DNA of 64,000 bases, taken from assembly GCA_947630235.1 (NCBI GenBank), contig CANRGN010000002.1, positions 49,826-113,825 of the forward strand, written 5' to 3'. The notes under the pieces are model-generated. The model was given only the letters and a program-made list of their open reading frames with translations, searched no databases and was not told where the DNA came from. A program made the position numbers and the translations under genes. Positions 46,101-53,870 of this stretch are shown piece after piece (within the stretch, counting starts at the first letter, position 1; every line of letters starts with the position of its first letter). Source of the stretch: an uncultured Clostridia bacterium. GTDB lineage: Bacteria; Bacillota; Clostridia; TANB77; CAG-508.

Positions 46101-48746
46101 TCCTTGAGCAATTAAATTCTTTACTATATCCTTCTTTATTTTTGGATCTTCAATATCAAGTTCATCAAAATTATAAATATAATTATTTAAAGCAGAATTT
46201 ATAATAGCTTGATTTACTTTAGAAAAAGCTAACAAAACATTTGTATTGTTTGGTGTATTAAATGCAAATGTTCGCCCATTTTCAGAAATAGTAATTGTTC
46301 CAGCATTTAATCTATCTTCAAACATTAATCTAACATTATCTTTTTCTATAATATATTGAGCTAATTTTTCTACATATTTTTGGTTTGCTTCTTTTATTTT
46401 TGAAGAAACAGATTTCATAAGTTCTACATCAACAGTACGTTCATATTCTTTAATGTCATCCATATGTTGTTTTGCCATTCTTCTTGCAAGATCTAATGAA
46501 TTTAAAGTTACTCCTCTTTGCCCCAATAATCTAAATTGAGTCGTAGGAACAAAAAGTATCAAATTTTGTAAAAAATTTCTTTTTCTATATTTAATCTCAT
46601 TTATTCTATGATTTATACTTTCAACATCTATATCAGTACGAGTTAATTCTTTTATAGTTTCATCAATTGATAATATTGATTTAGTAGAAAATTTTGCATG
46701 TTTATATTCTTTGTTCTTTTGATTCATAATATTCTTTATTGCTCTTTTGGTTCTTCTATTTAATTTAATAGAATCATTATTTTTTATAACATTTCTAGAC
46801 TTATAACCTCCAATAGCTAAAAGAGAAAAACCTAATGTTGGATTATCAATAAAAGTTCCCATTCCTAATAATAAAGCTCCAAATCCCAATGTTTCATCTT
46901 TTATCATATCTTTTGCTTCTTTGATTAAAGCCTTATGATCATCTGTAAAACCAAAAACATCATTTAATTTAGATGAAAATTTATTTTTAACTCCACCTAT
47001 TTTTTCAAAAGTTCCTTTTTCTGCATTATATACTTTCTTTGATCTAATAAGCCTTCTTTGATATTGACCTTTTCTTTTTCCTACACTAACAATTTTACCA
47101 TTCTGATCTAAAGCATATCTTAATTTCTTTGATTTTTTCTTTGATTTTTTCTTTTTTGAGTTATTATCATCATCATCACTTACTTTAACAAATTCAGTAT
47201 AATTATCATAATCTAAAGCATCTTTTAATCTCTCGAATATTCCTCTTCTATAAATATATTTTTGCATTTTTCTTGTATATTTTTGTTCATTTAATTCATT
47301 CTCTTTTAGAATTTTTTCCATTAATTTTCTATCTTCATCTGATATATTTAAATTATTATCACTAAGCACCAAATTAGCTTGCTGTTGTTTTAATTTAGCT
47401 TGTTCTATTCTACTCTTAAATTTTTCAAATTTTTCATCTTTATCTGGATCTTCTTCTTTTAAAATTCCAGCTTTTTCTAAAAGAGCCATTGCTACATTCG
47501 TTCCCTTTTTAACTAGTGTTGCTGAAGATATGGCAATCATTGATCCAGCACTAGCAACTGATTCTCCTACCTTTTTTCCTAAATCTGTTTGTTTAACAAC
47601 TGAAGCTGCAATATATGCTGTTTTGAAATCATCTACAAGCTCATCCAATTTAGTATCAGATAGTTCTTCAGCCATACTACTTCCTTCAGAAAACTTAAAT
47701 ATTTTTCTAAATAATTTATCTGCATTTGATATAAATCCCATAAACATAAAAGCTATTAAAAATCCAAACAAAGAAGATTGTGTAATCTTTAAAGTAATTC
47801 CTACAAATACAGAATATATCAAAGCATGAATAGATTGAATCAAAACATTTAAAGCATATTCTTCCATCCATTTTGAAAAAACTTTAGACTTTCCTGTCAA
47901 TATTTTTTTTATAGAATAAATTAACATTGTAATAGGAGCTAATATAGTTAAAATAATAATATATATAAATCTTTTAGCATAAATATAAATATATTTTATA
48001 TTAAGATAAACTAAAGTTATATATAAAATCATTCCAGAAAATCCTATCGTAAATCTAATATCATATGCTCTAGTTTTTACAGTTTGAAATAAATCATATT
48101 TTCCATCTGTATTTATAGAATTAGAAAAATTTCTTAAAATATTAAGTAAAAAATCATTTAAATATTGTATTGCAATCATAAAATAATGAGATACGTATAA
48201 AAAAATAAAACAAACCACCCAATCTATAAGCATTTTTTTATATAATGCTTTTTTAGGAGCTAAAGAAGAAATAGCTAATTTAATACATAATACAAGTAGA
48301 ATAATTAACATAATCGCTAATGCAAAATATCTAAAAAATATATACCATTTAGCAACATTTGCCCTTATTATAGAGAAAAAGTTAGTTACATTTACATTAG
48401 ACCACATTGTACCAGTATCAATAATTTCACTTCCTTTTTCTTCTTCTTCTTCAACATAATCCTGATTTGCAGAATAAAAAACATTATCAGATGTATAACT
48501 ATCATCAGATTCATAATCATCATCAGATTCATAATCATCATCAGATTCATAACCATCATCAGATTCATAACCATCATCAGATTCATAACCATCATCAGAT
48601 TCATAAACACCATCAGATTCATAAACATCATCAGATTCATAAACATTATCAGATGCATAAACATTATTTAGTACACCAAATAATATAAAAACACCAATTA
48701 TCATAACTATTAAATTAAATATTTTATGACTTTGTTTTTTTAACAT
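43176..48746 (-). CDS. Giant VirB6-like membrane protein with repeat domains (1856 residues)
   Basis: A signal-like helix (about 10-30) is followed by nine YESD-type hexapeptides (32-86), then a VirB6-like domain of six or so helices (115-350) with IDWVVCFIFLYVSHY, ILAPITMLIYSIKKI and LIQSIHALIYSVF matching its paralogues. The rest is a long hydrophilic region: coiled coils (425-500), a Lys-rich patch (about 525-545), a weak hydrophobic spot (about 625-660), five 63-residue tandem repeats (about 947-1255) and a helical acidic end. The membrane domain supports a channel role in type IV secretion; the tail could be cytoplasmic or exported. I recognise no family for the repeats. It is one of the largest genes I can see in the window and shares an operon with the other secretion genes. 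Confidence 0.7.
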   Translation of the reverse strand: MLKKQSHKIFNLIVMIIGVFILFGVLNNVYASDNVYESDDVYESDGVYESDDGYESDDGYESDDGYESDDDYESDDDYESDDSYTSDNVFYSANQDYVEEEEEKGSEIIDTGTMWSNVNVTNFFSIIRANVAKWYIFFRYFALAIMLIILLVLCIKLAISSLAPKKALYKKMLIDWVVCFIFLYVSHYFMIAIQYLNDFLLNILRNFSNSINTDGKYDLFQTVKTRAYDIRFTIGFSGMILYITLVYLNIKYIYIYAKRFIYIIILTILAPITMLIYSIKKILTGKSKVFSKWMEEYALNVLIQSIHALIYSVFVGITLKITQSSLFGFLIAFMFMGFISNADKLFRKIFKFSEGSSMAEELSDTKLDELVDDFKTAYIAASVVKQTDLGKKVGESVASAGSMIAISSATLVKKGTNVAMALLEKAGILKEEDPDKDEKFEKFKSRIEQAKLKQQQANLVLSDNNLNISDEDRKLMEKILKENELNEQKYTRKMQKYIYRRGIFERLKDALDYDNYTEFVKVSDDDDNNSKKKKSKKKSKKLRYALDQNGKIVSVGKRKGQYQRRLIRSKKVYNAEKGTFEKIGGVKNKFSSKLNDVFGFTDDHKALIKEAKDMIKDETLGFGALLLGMGTFIDNPTLGFSLLAIGGYKSRNVIKNNDSIKLNRRTKRAIKNIMNQKNKEYKHAKFSTKSILSIDETIKELTRTDIDVESINHRINEIKYRKRNFLQNLILFVPTTQFRLLGQRGVTLNSLDLARRMAKQHMDDIKEYERTVDVELMKSVSSKIKEANQKYVEKLAQYIIEKDNVRLMFEDRLNAGTITISENGRTFAFNTPNNTNVLLAFSKVNQAIINSALNNYIYNFDELDIEDPKIKKDIVKNLIAQGIIKKNSFDEYKIDTLIEGQIILEEKDDLIELCTKFIESEYNINRTYIVDLQATVSSGLYKKHKAIVQPVKGTSIEEFATSIVGKNVIGQFNGVQIDSSNYSSSSEIVDYYNSAIGIYNNRNSVNSGKLVQPENGTTIKEFAQTILGKSVIAEFNGILIDSSKYTSVDEIVDYYNNSIEVYNNINSVNNGKLVQPENGTTIKEFAQTILGKSVIAEFNGILIDSSKYTSVDEIVDYYNNAIEIYNNINSVNNGKSVHPENGTTIREFAQTILGKSVIAEFNGILIDSSKYTSVHEIVDYYNNAIEIYNNINSVNNGKSVHPENGTTIREFAQTILGKSVIAEFNGILIDSSKYTSVDEIVNGYNSYFRIYNASDNTEINKNNILYSEQFFENIGVEGYLRVLEQAAPNLIKTKLYEQKVNEYIKTNKIQNINDLKTLKAKKQIQKLYSRNLNRDPIKKALIRFAAEQHKDFSNLTTQDFSNLSQANTASLKRMMFSKMDSKSKKSIKYYTNINSSDFENMLTSKVSELNEIFDNVIINALINSKITDTALINLNNPMDAKINSLKWNILNSFRMNGFDKEDDSNLIAIAQSRIESITDEQIEKAIIGEIVSDFIMNKCEGDPNKLKEDDALANELSDIIFDQLQQRNSGSEDEQKTETENIIELLVNKKRDQSQIEQNVSGDNMVFDKVEEDPDDSNFDKTIPFPEVKTQVVNEVVFCEFSIPDGLIDVKLETCIKLRDSDDINFIKDIDLLNLSDPNYVILARLTRAGKYGPTLIINYPQDSVDIIDKIQNKMADSQDEEELEDISSSVLDNIQELNSRATPEDTFGSDVMEVANDPEVERLFKEMEIEKSQNITLNIVENLKQSKTSLVNEGSRDSARKEIQNALLNNDFALGLRVDYDNDDDEYQEFRKATDELVSSLLQMRLIKEDAVSLKMNKDSKNNKKFLEAIDSVEDNLKNVNIDEIIQSIYDMKGV
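44990..45908 (-). repeat. Five tandem 189-bp (63-residue) coding repeats
   Basis: Copies start at 45908, 45719, 45530, 45341 and 45152 (minus strand). Each reads roughly PENGTTIKEFAQTILGKSV, then IAEFNGILIDSSKYTS, EIVDYYNN and INSVNNGK. Copies 2-5 are almost identical in DNA; copy 1 is more divergent and the last is cut short after EIVNGYN. The near identity implies recent expansion or gene conversion. Confidence 0.9.
48490..48655 (-). repeat. Nine 18-bp coding repeats (YESD hexapeptides)
   Basis: An 18-base unit (CATCAGATTCATAAxCAT on the plus strand) encodes [DN][DGV]YESD nine times between the signal helix and the first channel helix of the 1856-residue protein, so the acidic stretch should lie outside the membrane. 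Confidence 0.88.
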
Positions 48747-48771
48747 AAATATCCCCTTTTATTATTCTAAT

Positions 48772-49962
48772 TTATTCTGACTCTTTATTTATCTCATTTA
48801 AATATATTGAATCTGTATCATAATTCAAATTTATTAAATTTTTTTCTGCCATTTCTTTTAACTCTTCTTGTATTTTATAATTATCATAAATTATAATTTT
48901 CATTGAACTGTCGTCATATAAATAAAATTCAATTCCTCTTAAATATGATGATACTTTAACACCATCATCAACAATTTCACTTGTAAAATCTAAATAATTA
49001 TCAATTATACTTTTTACAAACATTGATCTTCCATCTTCAAATTTTCCATCATAATATTCTATAAGCTTTTTTTCTAAATCAATATTTTCACTTTTATATT
49101 TTGATGATGAAGGATATACAACCACTTTATCTTTATAGAAAAATAAATATATATCATCATCTTTATATCCAATCATTTTTTTACCATTTTTAAATGTAGG
49201 TTTTCCTAATTTTTTTTCAATTTTATCAAAATCAGTTCCAACTTTTATGTCTTGATAAATATTATTTTCATATGTATTTTCAAACTCAATATAATTTATA
49301 TTTCTATCCGAATAATTAATTTTAAAATTTTCGTAATATAAAAACTCTTGATCTTCGTCTATTAAGTCTGATTCCAGTTTTAATCCATGTCTATCCCAAT
49401 TATTAGACATTATACTATTTAAGTGTAGAGAATCTTCAATACCTTTTATACTAGAAATTTCCTCATGATTATTTACTTTTAAATAAGCATTATTATCATA
49501 ATAATCTTTTATTCCATTTATAGTATAATATTTTTTTTGTAAATCATAATAAATATCAATATTTTTCTTATCATCAATAAGCTCAAATGAATAATTTAGC
49601 TTTATATTTAAAATTTTAACTACTTTATCAAAATAATCTTTTTTACTTTCATTTTCCTCATACAATTTGTATGGAAAATTTAAAATAATCTTATAATAAT
49701 CGTTATTTTCTTTATCTTTTTCGATAGTATACATAATATTTTTACAATCATAACTAGTTAAAATTTCTTCAATTGAATAATAAGAAGTTTTTTCTTCTAT
49801 ATCAGATTCATTAATAACTTTTATATTAGAAGAATTATTATATTCTTTTATATTAGTAAAAATATTTAAAATACACATTATCATACATAATATAACTGTA
49901 ATTACAACTAAAAACATTATAATTATTTTTTTACTATCTTTATTTCTATTTATATTACTCAC
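48772..49962 (-). CDS. Anchored extracellular protein of the secretion cluster (paralogue A)
   Basis: A 396-residue protein with one N-terminal membrane helix (about 13-35) and a large acidic, Asn/Asp/Tyr-rich outer part. It resembles the protein at 51062-52591 along most of its length: YYTINGIKDYY versus YYTINGEEDYF, GTDFDKIEKKLGKPTF versus GTSISDVIETLGEPTY, IGYKDDDIYLFFYKD versus IGYKNNSFYVFFSED. A single-pass protein of this shape could fill the VirB8/TcpC place in the machine, but I see no direct proof. No known domain is recognised. The genes flank the NlpC/P60 gene. Confidence 0.6.
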   Translation of the reverse strand: MSNINRNKDSKKIIIMFLVVITVILCMIMCILNIFTNIKEYNNSSNIKVINESDIEEKTSYYSIEEILTSYDCKNIMYTIEKDKENNDYYKIILNFPYKLYEENESKKDYFDKVVKILNIKLNYSFELIDDKKNIDIYYDLQKKYYTINGIKDYYDNNAYLKVNNHEEISSIKGIEDSLHLNSIMSNNWDRHGLKLESDLIDEDQEFLYYENFKINYSDRNINYIEFENTYENNIYQDIKVGTDFDKIEKKLGKPTFKNGKKMIGYKDDDIYLFFYKDKVVVYPSSSKYKSENIDLEKKLIEYYDGKFEDGRSMFVKSIIDNYLDFTSEIVDDGVKVSSYLRGIEFYLYDDSSMKIIIYDNYKIQEELKEMAEKNLINLNYDTDSIYLNEINKESE

Positions 49963-49982
49963 CTTCTTAAAGCTTATTATGA

Positions 49983-51059
49983 TTATTTATCAATTTTTTG
50001 CATAACTTCTGGATCTTGATCATTAAAATTAAAGAAATTCACATCAAAAATTCCAATATCATTGAATATTATTTTTTCTAATGTTATACCCTCTCCAGAA
50101 TCTACTTCTGTAGAACTAACTGGTATATTTTCTAAATCACTTTCACCAGTTATTGACTCTAATGTATAATTAACTAGCAATTCTATCAAAGCAGTACAAC
50201 CTACAAATACCATTCTTACCACCATTGTCAATGCGCCAACTATAAAATCAAAAATCTGATCAAATGAATCAACTAAAACTTCAATAAAACTTTTTGTAAC
50301 AGAATATTTTCCATCAGGGATACCATTGTAGTAAAAGTCTGACATATTTAAATCCTCCGCATTATTACTATTATTACTTACTGATGTACCTTTAAGTAAG
50401 TCTCCTTCTGTATTAATTTGAGATTTGTCAATATTTTCTGCTGTTTCTTTTTTTATTCTAAAATGTCCTGTTGTTTTTGGGGAACTAGATTCATAATGAT
50501 CCAAATAACAACATTCAACCCCCCAACCTTCACTCTGCTGATTTTCTGGACCGCCTTTACCTCCCCATCCTGTACAATGTACAATTGTACCTTTTCCATT
50601 AATTTCTCCAATATATATGTATACATGAGGACTAGTATTGGTTAATATATCACCAGGTTTATAGTCTCCAGTAACAGGTTCAAAGTAATTTGGATAGTTA
50701 TCAGCTCCTCTTTGAGGAGTAACAAAAAATGAAAATTTATCTTCTCCTATTTTTAGACAATTATGTATAGCAAAACTAACCCAGCCAACACAATCCATTT
50801 GATAATATCCTTCTTTCTTTTTACCTTCATACGCCATCGCTCTTCCAGATTGACCTGAATTATCTAGATCAACATCATTTACTCTATATCTAGTAAGTGC
50901 TGCACCTTCCCCTTTTTCACCTAGTTTATAAAAGTTATAACTATAACTAGCTAAAGCCTCTCCTGCTTCTTCCACAGTTACACCATAAGAAAAATTATTA
51001 TTAAAAATTATTAAAATTATACACCAAATAATAATTATTTTTTTGATTTTATTTTTCAT
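49983..51059 (-). CDS. NlpC/P60-type peptidoglycan hydrolase with VirB6-like C-terminal segment
   Basis: A 358-residue exported protein. After a signal helix (7-24) comes an NlpC/P60-like domain with Cys in YYQMDCVGWVSF (about 87) and His in SPHVYIYIG (about 144), and GDIL before it. Gram-positive conjugation systems use such a wall hydrolase (VirB1 role) to open the peptidoglycan. Unusually the C-terminus has a hydrophobic stretch (about 267-300) and then EKIIFNDIGIFDVNFFNF, like the IINEIGVFDSTLY and DANIF stretches near the N-terminus of the VirB6-like proteins. This suggests a fusion to, or split from, a channel protein. Confidence 0.72.
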   Translation of the reverse strand: MKNKIKKIIIIWCIILIIFNNNFSYGVTVEEAGEALASYSYNFYKLGEKGEGAALTRYRVNDVDLDNSGQSGRAMAYEGKKKEGYYQMDCVGWVSFAIHNCLKIGEDKFSFFVTPQRGADNYPNYFEPVTGDYKPGDILTNTSPHVYIYIGEINGKGTIVHCTGWGGKGGPENQQSEGWGVECCYLDHYESSSPKTTGHFRIKKETAENIDKSQINTEGDLLKGTSVSNNSNNAEDLNMSDFYYNGIPDGKYSVTKSFIEVLVDSFDQIFDFIVGALTMVVRMVFVGCTALIELLVNYTLESITGESDLENIPVSSTEVDSGEGITLEKIIFNDIGIFDVNFFNFNDQDPEVMQKIDK

Positions 51060-51061
51060 AA

Positions 51062-52591
51062 TTATTCCTCATCTATTTCTACAATTTCTTCATCATATTT
51101 TAAAATATGATTATTATATGATTTTATATAAAAATCATCATCTCCAGTAATTAATTCTCTCTTTTCTTTTGTTTTTAAATCATAAAAATATATTCCTTTA
51201 TTTTTTATACTATAAAAAATTGAATAATCATTTAACCATATATAAGTATATATATCTTCATTTAATTCTATATCTGGCAAGTCCTCATTAATAGACAAAA
51301 ATATTAAACTACTAATATCATTATTAGAATTATATTTACAAACATCCCAATATAATTCACTAAATCTTTGATTTTTTAATTCATTTGAAGGATTATTATC
51401 TACATATCGCCCTAACTGAGCACTATATATTAAATCATCTCTTAATCTAAGTGTATTTAATTCCTCTTCAAAATAGATATTTTTATCAAATTTTGCAGTT
51501 ATTTTACCATCTTGTATAAGTTTTTCTATTTTTGGCGTAATATCAAAATTATCATATATCTGAATTCCTAAAGTATCATTATTACTTGTCATATTTATTT
51601 TTAGTCCTTGTAATGGATATACTATATTTAAATTAGATGCTGTATAAGTATATTCAGAATAATCATCCCATAAATATGTTAATTTATTCATAAATTCTTT
51701 TAAATTAATTTCGTTGTTTATATAATCTTCTAATAATTCAGTAAATTCTTCCGTATCATATTTTTGAACTCTAAAAATAGAAATTTCATCCTCAGAAAAA
51801 AATACATAAAAACTATTATTTTTATACCCAATTACATTTTCACTTTGATAAGTTGGTTCACCTAAAGTTTCAATTACATCTGATATAGATGTTCCAACTT
51901 TTATCCCATTTATAACATTATGTTGATATCTATTAGTAAATCTAATATTAAATACTTTTGACATTACTTTTTTTATTTTTATTCCTTCATAAAAATATTC
52001 ATCATAATTATTAACTGTATTGTATTCTTCGTTTATATCTATAGAATCAGCACTCCAATCATTTTTTATAATGTCTTTTAAAAAATTAGAATTTACTGTT
52101 AAATCTATTTCTTCCTTATTATTATTTTTTTTATTATTTTTATTTAATGTGTTAATTGAATTATGCTTTTTAAAATAATCTTCTTCTCCATTTATCGTAT
52201 AATAGTAGTAATCGTCATCTTTACTATAATTAACTCTAATTATAATATCTCTAGACTCATCAATTAATCTAACATTACTTTGAATATATTTCTCAATATT
52301 ATTAATTAAATTTAAATATATCTTTTCTTTGCTTTCTCCATTTTCATATAAATTATATTTAAATTTTATGTAAATATCTTTTGAAAAACCATTTTCTTCA
52401 GAAGGTTGTTGTTTAATAAAGATTGAACCTAAATCATTTATTATTGAAGCTAGAGATTGTCCATTTACTACAATATCTTGTTTATTATTTTCAACTTTTT
52501 TTTTATAAGTTGTAGCTATTCCAAGTAAAGCTAGTAAAACAATTAATATTATAGATACAATAATTAGTATAAGCTTTCTTTTCTTCTTCAT
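51062..52591 (-). CDS. Anchored extracellular protein of the secretion cluster (paralogue B)
   Basis: A 509-residue protein with one N-terminal membrane helix (about 6-27) and a large, acidic, Tyr/Asn-rich outer part. It is related to the 48772-49962 protein over residues about 80-380 and has about 120 extra C-terminal residues with a beta-like pattern (DIYTYIWLNDYSIFYSIK, then YFYDLKTKEKREL). Its stop lies 2 bases before the NlpC/P60 gene. The role may be structural or VirB8-like; this is inference from topology and place only. Confidence 0.6.
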   Translation of the reverse strand: MKKKRKLILIIVSIILIVLLALLGIATTYKKKVENNKQDIVVNGQSLASIINDLGSIFIKQQPSEENGFSKDIYIKFKYNLYENGESKEKIYLNLINNIEKYIQSNVRLIDESRDIIIRVNYSKDDDYYYYTINGEEDYFKKHNSINTLNKNNKKNNNKEEIDLTVNSNFLKDIIKNDWSADSIDINEEYNTVNNYDEYFYEGIKIKKVMSKVFNIRFTNRYQHNVINGIKVGTSISDVIETLGEPTYQSENVIGYKNNSFYVFFSEDEISIFRVQKYDTEEFTELLEDYINNEINLKEFMNKLTYLWDDYSEYTYTASNLNIVYPLQGLKINMTSNNDTLGIQIYDNFDITPKIEKLIQDGKITAKFDKNIYFEEELNTLRLRDDLIYSAQLGRYVDNNPSNELKNQRFSELYWDVCKYNSNNDISSLIFLSINEDLPDIELNEDIYTYIWLNDYSIFYSIKNKGIYFYDLKTKEKRELITGDDDFYIKSYNNHILKYDEEIVEIDEE

Positions 52592-52634
52592 ATTTACCTC
52601 CTTACCAAAACTATAATTTATTAAGCTTATCGTT

Positions 52635-53852
52635 TTACTTCTTAGAAACTAATCCTTTTAATTTACCAGTAAATCCTTTAAATGACATTTGTTCTCCAAC
52701 TCCACCAAGAGTAGAACCTGATATACCAATAAGAGATTTTACTATTTTCTCTGCTTTTGATAATGACATTAAAAATATTACTCCAACAATTGGTGCTTTT
52801 ATAGCTATATTATCAGCCATATACATAAATACTAAATATGTATAACAATGTATTGGTTGAATAAACATATTTACCATATATTCATTTAAACATTTATGAA
52901 AAGCTTGAGCTTGTTTATCTGCAATTTTATCTATAGAATATGTAACTGTAATTAAAGGTGATATAACTACTAAGAAAAATGAGGTTAATGCTCTTTTCAT
53001 ATATAATAAAAAGAACTTAAATTCATTCCATAATAAAATCCAATAAATAATTGAATAGAATGCAGCTTGCATACCAGAAGCAGAATATACATTTTCTATT
53101 AATTGAGTCATAATAGATTTTTCAAAAGACTGTTCTTTAATTGCATTCATAAAATCTAATGCCATATCTGTTAATAATTTTGCAATATAATTTATAGTAG
53201 ATAATAAATATGGAAGAGCAAATAATATTACCATACTAACTCCCCAATTATATAAAAGTTCCTTATACTTAGCTTTAGATGAAGCTACTGTTGCAATTGC
53301 CATTCTACTAGCAAGATATAATAATATACCTAAATTTATAATCATAGAAATATTTCTAATTATAACAAACCATAATTTTATATTATTCCTTAACAATACC
53401 AAAGCATTGTCTTCAGAAATATCAGCATCTGTTTCTATGTCTCTAAAAATATTGGCATCAAATAATACATATTTACCAATTATAATAGATTGGATATTAA
53501 ATAAATAATAATCATCTTTATTATATAAAGTAGAATCAAATACACCAATTTCATTTATTATGACAGATATAATATATTGACCTAAAGCAGGAAAAATATT
53601 TATAAAACTTACCAAAAATCCAATAATAGTTCCAGTAGAAGACTTTCCTACAGAACTTATACTTCTATCAGTTCCATTTACAGTTCCGTTACTATCAGCT
53701 TGTTCAAAATCCTCTTTAGTAAAAGTTTGATTTTCCCCATCAACAGAGTTATCAGTTCCATTTACATCAACAGAATTTGCATAACTTGGATTAATTAATA
53801 TGAAATTAGTTAAAATTATTGCAATTAAAATAAAGCTCAAATATTTTTTCAT
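52635..53852 (-). CDS. VirB6/TrbL-like secretion channel protein (405 residues)
   Basis: The shortest and most typical of the three VirB6-like proteins here. Signal-like N-terminus (to 25), a hydrophilic part, then about seven helices. Marks shared with the giant paralogues are YNWGVSMVILFALPYLL, VVISPLITVTYSIDKI and FIQPIHCYTYLVFMY. The N-terminal IINEIGVFDSTLYN and YVLFDANIF stretches resemble the tail of the NlpC/P60 protein. The end, MSFKGFTGKLKGLVSKK, is basic. It probably forms the inner-membrane pore and lies directly after virB4. Confidence 0.78.
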   Translation of the reverse strand: MKKYLSFILIAIILTNFILINPSYANSVDVNGTDNSVDGENQTFTKEDFEQADSNGTVNGTDRSISSVGKSSTGTIIGFLVSFINIFPALGQYIISVIINEIGVFDSTLYNKDDYYLFNIQSIIIGKYVLFDANIFRDIETDADISEDNALVLLRNNIKLWFVIIRNISMIINLGILLYLASRMAIATVASSKAKYKELLYNWGVSMVILFALPYLLSTINYIAKLLTDMALDFMNAIKEQSFEKSIMTQLIENVYSASGMQAAFYSIIYWILLWNEFKFFLLYMKRALTSFFLVVISPLITVTYSIDKIADKQAQAFHKCLNEYMVNMFIQPIHCYTYLVFMYMADNIAIKAPIVGVIFLMSLSKAEKIVKSLIGISGSTLGGVGEQMSFKGFTGKLKGLVSKK

Positions 53853-53870
53853 TCAAATACCTCTTTAATA

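Noticed and set aside
48467..48688. His-rich 73-codon plus-strand reading (repeated IHNHHQ)
   Set aside because: It is the antisense image of the YESD repeat in the 1856-residue gene.
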